Shown here piece after piece: positions 58,801-64,000 of a stretch of DNA of 64,000 nt. The notes beneath the pieces were generated by a model. That model saw only the letters and a program-made list of their open reading frames with translations. It made no database searches and was not told the DNA's origin. The DNA comes from Biscogniauxia marginata. Lineage: Eukaryota; Ascomycota; Sordariomycetes; Xylariales; Xylariaceae. How positions within the stretch are numbered: the first letter of the stretch is position 1; each line of letters begins with the position of its first letter. Where the stretch lies: contig MU404175.1 in the NCBI GenBank assembly GCA_022695795.1, positions 1-64,000 of the forward strand. Reading direction: 5' to 3'. A program made the position numbers and the translations under genes.

Positions 58801-61800
58801 TATAGTAAAGGATAGTGTTGAGCTACGGGTGTCGCAAAGCACAACCCTTTGTTTGCATTATCTTAGCCTTGGGCGATCCACGAAAGCTGAGAGGGCATTG
58901 CAAAGCAACGGTGAACTGATCGGTCTGCCTGATATCTCAAGGGAAATCACTGCCAACTTCCATTTGTCGGCCGCGGAGTATCATCTGGCTGTTGGCGCCT
59001 TCGAGAAAGCTGAAAAACATCTTGTCGAAGCTCGTGCTGCTGCAGTGACCCAGTCTTCCGACCAGCCTACAAAGAAGACCAAAGCTTCATCTCGGAAAGT
59101 TTCGATAGCATATGCATCATTTCTAAGTTCGATGCTCGCTCTTGAGCGTGGTAAATCTCACCATGCCTTGCAGTTTGCTAAAACTGCCGTCAAGATCTTG
59201 TTCCATGACTGGACGCAATTGGAAGAATTGAGAAGCTCAAGCGTTGATGTTAGCATGGAAGATGTCTCACAAGCAGAGAGTCTCGATGGCAACTCGAGTT
59301 TAAATAGCTCTCACTTAGGCAGGCCTGACTTGGTTCGCGCCAACACTGGTCCGGAGTTTTTGGCTCTAGTATATCCGTTATACCGATTCATATCACGACT
59401 CTCCTCGACTTACGCGCACCTGGGGATGTACCAGGAGACGCTCTACTATGCTGAGCAGGCCCAGAAAGTTGCAAAAAGCATGGCTTCGTCAGGTTATATT
59501 GCTCAATCTACAGCTTGGCTAGCCTCAGTCTCACTTACGGCTGGCAACCTTGAGAAAGCGAGAGAATTGGCCGCTGAGGCCAAATCGATACTGTTTGACT
59601 CGGAGCCAACTTATCCCAGTGTCAAGGCGATCTGTCAACTAATATCCATCTATCAAGAGTCTAACGATCCAGAAGCGGAGGCGGAGATAGTATCTAAGGC
59701 GGAAACGATCCTTGAAGAAATGGAACAGGACAATCAGTCTACAGGTAACTCTGGTAGAACCGAGCTTGAAACAGGGATAGCACAGCTCAGTGTGAAGGAA
59801 CCAGTATCTATCAAGCCTAGGGGACGCGCTACGAAAACAACAAAAACAACGAAAGCTATCAGCAAGCCTACTACGAAGGCAGTAGTTAAAAGAGCTAAAA
59901 CCCCTGTAGAAGGGCAAACCCCGGCCAAGGTGGACGATATCCAACTCTCTTTCTTGCGGGCTTCGATTCTCCAAAGTCGTTCCATCTCTCTACTTGAGAA
60001 CAGAGATTGGGCGGCAGCCGTCGCAGCTCTGCGCAATGCATGCGAGCTTTCCAAATTATCGACAGATGTGTCTCAAGTCCACTTCCTCATGGGCATGGGT
60101 CTTGTTGGCCAAAGTTTGGAGCAAATGGGCAGAGATTCTGTGTTCTCCTTCATACAGGACTCGACGCTTTCGTTTCCTGCCGTAGCAGGGTCACCCAAGG
60201 GCAAGACTACATCAGATCGATCGAGTCCTCGAAAAGGCCACTCGATACCGGTACAAGACAAGCAGATCTTCGTCGAAAACTTGCGTGAAGCCCAGGAGCA
60301 TCTATTAGAGGCTCATGCAATTGCGAGCCTCAACGGCGATGGCAGCTTAGTTCACCGAATCGCCACCGTCTTGCAAAACGTGGTCCTTCTTTTGTCGAAT
60401 ACTTGCTCCTTGAAGATCGCCACAAGCCATCCTGCTCATGCCACTTGCTCGATCGAATTAGCACGGAATCTGACCTGGGTCCGGGAACGAAAAACACTTC
60501 ATGACGATAGCACAGCAGATCTAAAGTCGTCTTGGCCGATAATTATCAGTGGCTTAGATAACAGACGGTCTAGCCTTGGATTTTCCATTGACATGAACCG
60601 ATTCCAAAGAGAATATGTTGACATAATACCCAAATCGTGGAATGTTGTATCGATATCGTTGAGCGACAGCAAAGATGATCTTTGTATCACTAAGCTTCAG
60701 GCCGGCCACAGCCCTTTCGCGATACGTTTACCGCTTGAGCGAGCCAGCTCCAGGGATCCGGATACCGAGGTCTTTAGCTTCCAGCAAGGTCGATCGGAAC
60801 TTCTTGATATCATACAGGTCGCTAATCGCACCTGTCATGACGCACGAGATATGAGCCAGAAAGGGGCAAAGTCAGCTTGGTGGGCAGAGAGAGAAGAGCT
60901 TGACGAGCGTATGCAACAACTCTTGGAAAACATCGAGGAGACTTGGTTAGGCGGGTTTAGGGGCATTTTTACACAGCATCATAGACGGTCCGACCTACTC
61001 GCAAGGTTCCAAAAAAGCTTTCAAAACATACTCGACAGGCATCTCCCATCTAGGCGACAAGTTCGGGGCAAAAAAACCAAGACGGCACTTCCTAAGATCA
61101 ATCTTGATCCCAGAATTCTGGACTTGTTCATCAGCCTAGGCGACGCGAGTGTACCCGAATGCGACCTGGACGAGCCCCTGGCAGACTTATTCTACTTTGT
61201 GGTGGACATCTTACAATTCAATGGCGAAAGAAACGCTTACGACGAGATCGACTTCGACGCTATGGTCGTGGAGACCTTTGACGCCTTGCATGCGTACCAC
61301 ACCGAGGCTAAGAATGCCAAGGACGAACGAGACGACGTGCACACCATCTTGATACTAGACAAGCCCTTACACATATTCCCATGGGAATCCCTACCCTGCA
61401 TGCAGGGATTCGCGGTGTCACGAGTCCCCTCGCTCGCTTGCCTCAGGCGATCAATCATAGACCAGCAACCGGCACACACGAACGAAGACGGCGACGGCGA
61501 TGAGGAGAAGCAGCCCCGTGAAGGCCACTACGCCTCGGTGAACTCGGGCACGTACATCCTCAACCCGAGCGCGGACCTGAAGAACACGCAGGCGACGTTC
61601 GGCAAGGCGCTGTCGGGGCTGCCGCCGGCGTGGGAGAGCATCGAGACGCGGGCGCCGGCCGAGGCCGAGTTCGAGCGGGCGCTGACGGGCGCGGACCTGC
61701 TGCTGTACTTCGGGCACGGCAGCGGGGCGCAGTACATACGCGGGCGCACGGTGCGGCGGCTGGACAAGTGCCGCGCCGTGGCGCTGCTGATGGGCTGCTC

Positions 61801-62233
61801 GTCGGCGTCGCTCGCCGACGCCGGCCGCTTCGAGTGCCACGGCCCCGTCTGGAACTACATGCACGCGGGCTGCCCGGCCGTCGTCGGGACCCTCTGGGAC
61901 GTGACCGATCGCGACATCGACCGCTTCGCCGGCAGGGTCTTCGAGGAGTGGGGGCTGATGCCGCGGGGCACGTTTGCGGAGTCTGGTAGTGGTGGTGGTG
62001 GTGGTAGTAGTGGTAAGGGGAAGGGCAAGGATAAGGGTGTTGTGGGCGGAGGGAAGAAGAAGAGGGCCCCGAGGGACAACGGGGACGGGAGATCCGCCGA
62101 CGAAGAAGGGGCTGGGCGCCAGACGAGCCTCGTCGAGGCCGTGGCTAGGGCTAGGGAGGACGCCTGCCGGTTCAAGTACCTCACTGCGGCCGCGGTGTGC
62201 GTCTATGGCATCCCGGTGTATCTCAAGAAATGA
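55859..62233 (+). CDS. ESP1: Separase (Esp1 / Cut1 / BimB), cohesin-cleaving protease
   Basis: Single exon, 2,124 residues, from ATG at 55859. Separase is the clan CD cysteine protease that cleaves cohesin Scc1/Rad21 at anaphase after APC/C removes securin. The large N-terminal part is alpha-helical repeat (for example LSAAEYHLAVGAFEKAEKHL, LGMYQETLYYAEQAQKVAKS). The C-terminal protease domain has SFQ-type conserved text (VHTILILDKPLHIFPWESLP) and the dyad: His1953 in YFGHGSGAQYI and Cys1980 in LLMGCSSASL. It ends with AVVGTLWDVTDRDIDRF. A Gly/Ser/Lys-rich insert follows (SGSGGGGGSS to GGGKKKRAP). From about 61,520 the codons become strongly GC3-rich, unlike the first 5.6 kb. Its upstream activator's scaffold subunit Cdc27 is also in this window at 15,868. 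Confidence 0.96.
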   Translation: MASSLLAQADAVRAAVTSISTCTPTTSATLKELLQGRDDDDNSSSQRPKPRSGKAAQIPVRAKPATTTKQRTKTKATQESSSDGGRLAAKDKAVLATQVINATLKALGDAAKAPPVSNPSPRSPTKIDLVKSATRKALRRSSSMPMTPLQPRSLNRVSTSPAAVKTCRSPASSISSSCLATVECARAAFATLRSLQSSGAIKLPELQLETGMSAFISKLIALNLFEQAVKELRILKRRLESIAAPSTSKKSTGTTSDPNVAPKTLSDLLDYPKVNTSGPLLGYIITAQLQALRIFHGLKKSAHLDAILPFLRQSNQSSPLNLLLRSLEDEKPDRTKCSRQLESLAQNLLSLTPSVATKDDGIALESRLSPSPEASLEAQALGLAIRLQSWSVSGHKGDVDKDILLPFSKCLSTFLRRSSSEPYPALFSAFCQVWERIEKSGLRPSESSKSPLAVTYQVLATASRDSGNVKEATKWTKKLRSIMNSKEDSPAKCCTIAAQLLALSLKGSTDSDESLITEVLEGLQGSLSGNVTELDDLLVSICFLRKAVMSVLTQSSSIAKDTQQHLESFIFQLPRFALRWLGKPPALSGATKEFLRFDQRRQLLSKYLHHLLDSALMLAKVLIDEDRLVWDVIDSLLQDSLGLLENMGDVAELGAKSNPSASFHVKISHLYYQQHLALQKSSVQTTESTSLRALRRSIDSIKRRPESEQARARLLMKWEKFAELCKASGRRDDAADALRSIRDHLVQQGVVTAITTSLATQSVSTSWQLNPEAELLSRTVCNLAKLDRKPNDWTWLLAGSDKATALEHDFYFILSHDSRYSRELDISNPTIKDLLQYYYSPEEHPIRRTRTLLQLLIAGLETREQTVALQSEVEAMLWSIGKSNIGNDSGLERYIPHLQALTSCISGLLNGNLDSSGIRSALSEWKIMISGCQSSEELQNRIDNPRQLLTTLQSLADFARVQGLQALLTDILELSAKIADLIVKDSVELRVSQSTTLCLHYLSLGRSTKAERALQSNGELIGLPDISREITANFHLSAAEYHLAVGAFEKAEKHLVEARAAAVTQSSDQPTKKTKASSRKVSIAYASFLSSMLALERGKSHHALQFAKTAVKILFHDWTQLEELRSSSVDVSMEDVSQAESLDGNSSLNSSHLGRPDLVRANTGPEFLALVYPLYRFISRLSSTYAHLGMYQETLYYAEQAQKVAKSMASSGYIAQSTAWLASVSLTAGNLEKARELAAEAKSILFDSEPTYPSVKAICQLISIYQESNDPEAEAEIVSKAETILEEMEQDNQSTGNSGRTELETGIAQLSVKEPVSIKPRGRATKTTKTTKAISKPTTKAVVKRAKTPVEGQTPAKVDDIQLSFLRASILQSRSISLLENRDWAAAVAALRNACELSKLSTDVSQVHFLMGMGLVGQSLEQMGRDSVFSFIQDSTLSFPAVAGSPKGKTTSDRSSPRKGHSIPVQDKQIFVENLREAQEHLLEAHAIASLNGDGSLVHRIATVLQNVVLLLSNTCSLKIATSHPAHATCSIELARNLTWVRERKTLHDDSTADLKSSWPIIISGLDNRRSSLGFSIDMNRFQREYVDIIPKSWNVVSISLSDSKDDLCITKLQAGHSPFAIRLPLERASSRDPDTEVFSFQQGRSELLDIIQVANRTCHDARDMSQKGAKSAWWAEREELDERMQQLLENIEETWLGGFRGIFTQHHRRSDLLARFQKSFQNILDRHLPSRRQVRGKKTKTALPKINLDPRILDLFISLGDASVPECDLDEPLADLFYFVVDILQFNGERNAYDEIDFDAMVVETFDALHAYHTEAKNAKDERDDVHTILILDKPLHIFPWESLPCMQGFAVSRVPSLACLRRSIIDQQPAHTNEDGDGDEEKQPREGHYASVNSGTYILNPSADLKNTQATFGKALSGLPPAWESIETRAPAEAEFERALTGADLLLYFGHGSGAQYIRGRTVRRLDKCRAVALLMGCSSASLADAGRFECHGPVWNYMHAGCPAVVGTLWDVTDRDIDRFAGRVFEEWGLMPRGTFAESGSGGGGGSSGKGKGKDKGVVGGGKKKRAPRDNGDGRSADEEGAGRQTSLVEAVARAREDACRFKYLTAAAVCVYGIPVYLKK

Positions 62234-63066
62234 AGAAAAAGAAGAAGAAGAAGATTGGGGGTGGGGCTGCTGATTTGGGAAAGGGGGTTTTTTGGGGGGG
62301 TGAATGATGGTTTTATATCCTTTTTATGAGTTCTAGCGGTTGATGAAGGGGTTTGGGAGGGAGGATTGGGTAACCAGCATTTACTAATTTTGTTTTCTCT
62401 CTCTTGCATCGCCTGGCGTTTTTTATAGGGTTCCACGCCGGGTTTGTATGTCTTCAGAATCATATTGCTCTGTTTTTCTCCAATGTCTCATTACTGCTGC
62501 TGTTTAATATACATAGTTCGCGTAACCTGCCCATCTAGCTCACCCCCCTTTTGGGGGGGGAGGGGGGGACAATTGATAGTCGGACTTCATACTTCAAATG
62601 AATAAAGGGATATGGTCTGCTTGTTGTCTATGCTTTTGTTTTCTTCTTTTTTCTTCTTTTTTCTTTCCAGCTTAATGTTAGGTAAAGAAGTTCTGCGGTT
62701 ATTCTTCAGACTTCTGTTACTACTACAGAAAAAAATGTCTTGGCGACTAGCCGGGCTTTCTTTTTCCTCTTCTCTAGGTGATCAAGCGGCACAGGTATGC
62801 AAGTCCGAGTGTTGTTGATGGCACAGTGAAGACGCTGTGCTACGACGCGATCCTTCGCAGGGGAGTTGGCGACATCTGAATTTTACTACTCATTCCTCCC
62901 TCGTTGTCGGGGATTTATTTCATTGGGCCACGGGAACCTAAGTTGTCTAAATTACCTAGGTAGGTATATATAATACCTCCTAATGAATATAGATATCAGA
63001 CTCGATAAATCTACTGGCTTAAGCACCGCCCCCCCCTTTTCGCGCGCTTCTTCCTCCCTCCGGAAA
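62234..63066. other. Separase 3' flank and HET gene upstream region
   Basis: No gene recognised. Purine-rich DNA follows the separase stop. A C-run/T/G-run cluster lies at 62,541-62,568. ACCTAGGTAGGTATATATAA sits at 62,954-62,973, about 100 bp before the HET ATG, and could include its TATA element. Confidence 0.55.
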
Positions 63067-64000
63067 ATGCGTCTCATAAACGCCCACACGCTGACGCTCC
63101 GGGAGTTCGTCGGCAGCCGGGACCTTCCGCCGTACGCCGTGCTCTCGCACACCTGGGGCGCCGAGGAGGTCTCGTTCGCGGATTTCGGGGCGGATTCCGA
63201 TCCAGCGGCAGCGGCGCGGCGCGGCGCCGGCTTCCGCAAGATCCGGCTGGCGTGCCGGCACGCGCGCGACGTCGGCCTCGGCTGGGTCTGGGTCGACACG
63301 TGTTGCATCGACAAGTCCAGCAGCGCCGAGCTGAGCGAGGCTATCAACTCTATGTTCAAGTGGTATCGCGGCGCTGACGTGTGCTTCGCGTACCTGGACG
63401 ACTGGCCGCACGACGAGGGCGGGGGTCCGGTGCCGCCGTTGACGTCGGCGTCGTCGTCGTCGTCGTCAGTGTCGTCATTGGCATCGGCGCCGGCACGATC
63501 ATTACTATCGCTGTTGTGGGAGCAGCGTCCCGAGTACTCGTATTCGGTCCAGATGGACCTCGCGAACGTGTTCAGCCGGTGTCGGTGGTTCTCGCGTGGC
63601 TGGACGCTACAGGAGCTGATCGCACCACAGAACGTCAAGTTCTACATTGATGCTCCCGTCATCGGGGGCCATGACGACAATGGTGGTTGTGGTGGTGATG
63701 ATACGGATGGTGGCCGGCCATGGTTGGGCATCGGCACCAAGCGTGATCTCCTCACGGCCCTGCGCACCGTGACGGGGATCGACTCGGGGGTACTCCAGGG
63801 GGATGCGCCGCTGAGCTCGGTCAGCGTGGCCAGGCGTATGAGATGGGCGGCTGGGCGGCGGACCTCGCGCGAAGAGGATATCGCATACTGCCTGATGGGT
63901 ATCTTCGACATAAACATGCCGCTGCTGTACGGCGAGGGCGCCAAGGCCTTCCAGCGGCTGCAGGAGGAGATCCTACGCGAGTCCGAGGACCACACACTCT
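63067..64000 (+). CDS. HET-domain protein, 3' end cut off by window edge
   Basis: An open frame from ATG at 63067 to the window end, at least 311 residues, incomplete. The N-terminus is a HET (heterokaryon incompatibility) domain: YAVLSHTWGAEEVSF, the GLGWVWVDTCCIDKSSSAEL block, AINSMFKWYRGADVCFAYL, and SRCRWFSRGWTLQELIAPQN. EDIAYCLMGIFDINMPLLYG follows. HET domains trigger cell death after fusion of incompatible hyphae and occur in large polymorphic families; many members have no known role. Two low-complexity inserts interrupt the domain: a Ser run (about 128-140) and a Gly/Asp-rich one (about 202-216). The region is very GC-rich. What lies C-terminal to the domain cannot be seen. Confidence 0.92.
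   Translation, partial: MRLINAHTLTLREFVGSRDLPPYAVLSHTWGAEEVSFADFGADSDPAAAARRGAGFRKIRLACRHARDVGLGWVWVDTCCIDKSSSAELSEAINSMFKWYRGADVCFAYLDDWPHDEGGGPVPPLTSASSSSSSVSSLASAPARSLLSLLWEQRPEYSYSVQMDLANVFSRCRWFSRGWTLQELIAPQNVKFYIDAPVIGGHDDNGGCGGDDTDGGRPWLGIGTKRDLLTALRTVTGIDSGVLQGDAPLSSVSVARRMRWAAGRRTSREEDIAYCLMGIFDINMPLLYGEGAKAFQRLQEEILRESEDHTL

Overview
The window is nuclear DNA of a filamentous ascomycete (Pezizomycotina, most likely Sordariomycetes). The grounds are short spliceosomal introns (about 50-190 nt) with CTAAC-type branch points, single genes with gene-sized promoters on both strands, a HET-domain gene, a DUF3605 gene, and fungal forms of Nup82, Pik1, BimA/Cdc27, separase and Snd2. I could build 22 protein-coding genes. 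Most are housekeeping genes with splice junctions that I checked for reading frame. I found no convincing tRNA, rRNA, transposon or CRISPR.

Layout: 1-1,556 has no gene. 1,557-4,944 (-) is a five-exon gene joining a caspase-like domain, a homeodomain and a rhodanese-like domain; this is the most unusual object here. 6,347-8,194 (-) is a disordered acidic protein of unknown function. After a gene-poor 3 kb come cytochrome b5 reductase (-), a DUF3605/Ngi1-like gene with a 15-nt exon (+), Snd2/TMEM208 (-), Cdc27/APC3 (+), histone H4 (+), TRAPP subunit Trs20/sedlin (-), mitoribosomal mL60 (+), cap-binding CBP20 (-), nucleoporin Nup82 (+) and a proline/asparagine-rich unknown (+).

A 4-kb gene-free, G-run-rich stretch (29,961-34,183) and a 1.2-kb pyrimidine-rich leader flank an unknown three-exon gene (34,184-35,931, -). 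Then follow Pik1 phosphatidylinositol 4-kinase (-), NC2-alpha/Bur6 (-), an alpha/beta hydrolase of the HGGG type (-), xylulokinase with a GC-AG intron (-), a mitochondrial-type CDF metal transporter (-), a class II sirtuin (+), a small mitochondrial-looking membrane protein (-), separase (+) and a HET-domain gene cut off by the window edge (+).

The genes do not form one pathway or a biosynthetic cluster. Functional echoes exist: Cdc27 (anaphase-promoting complex) and separase act in the same cell-cycle step, and separase and the caspase-like protein are both clan CD cysteine protease folds. Intergenic DNA repeatedly carries short CCTA/TAGG tracts (ACCTACCT, CCTAGGTAGG) that I hardly see in coding sequence.
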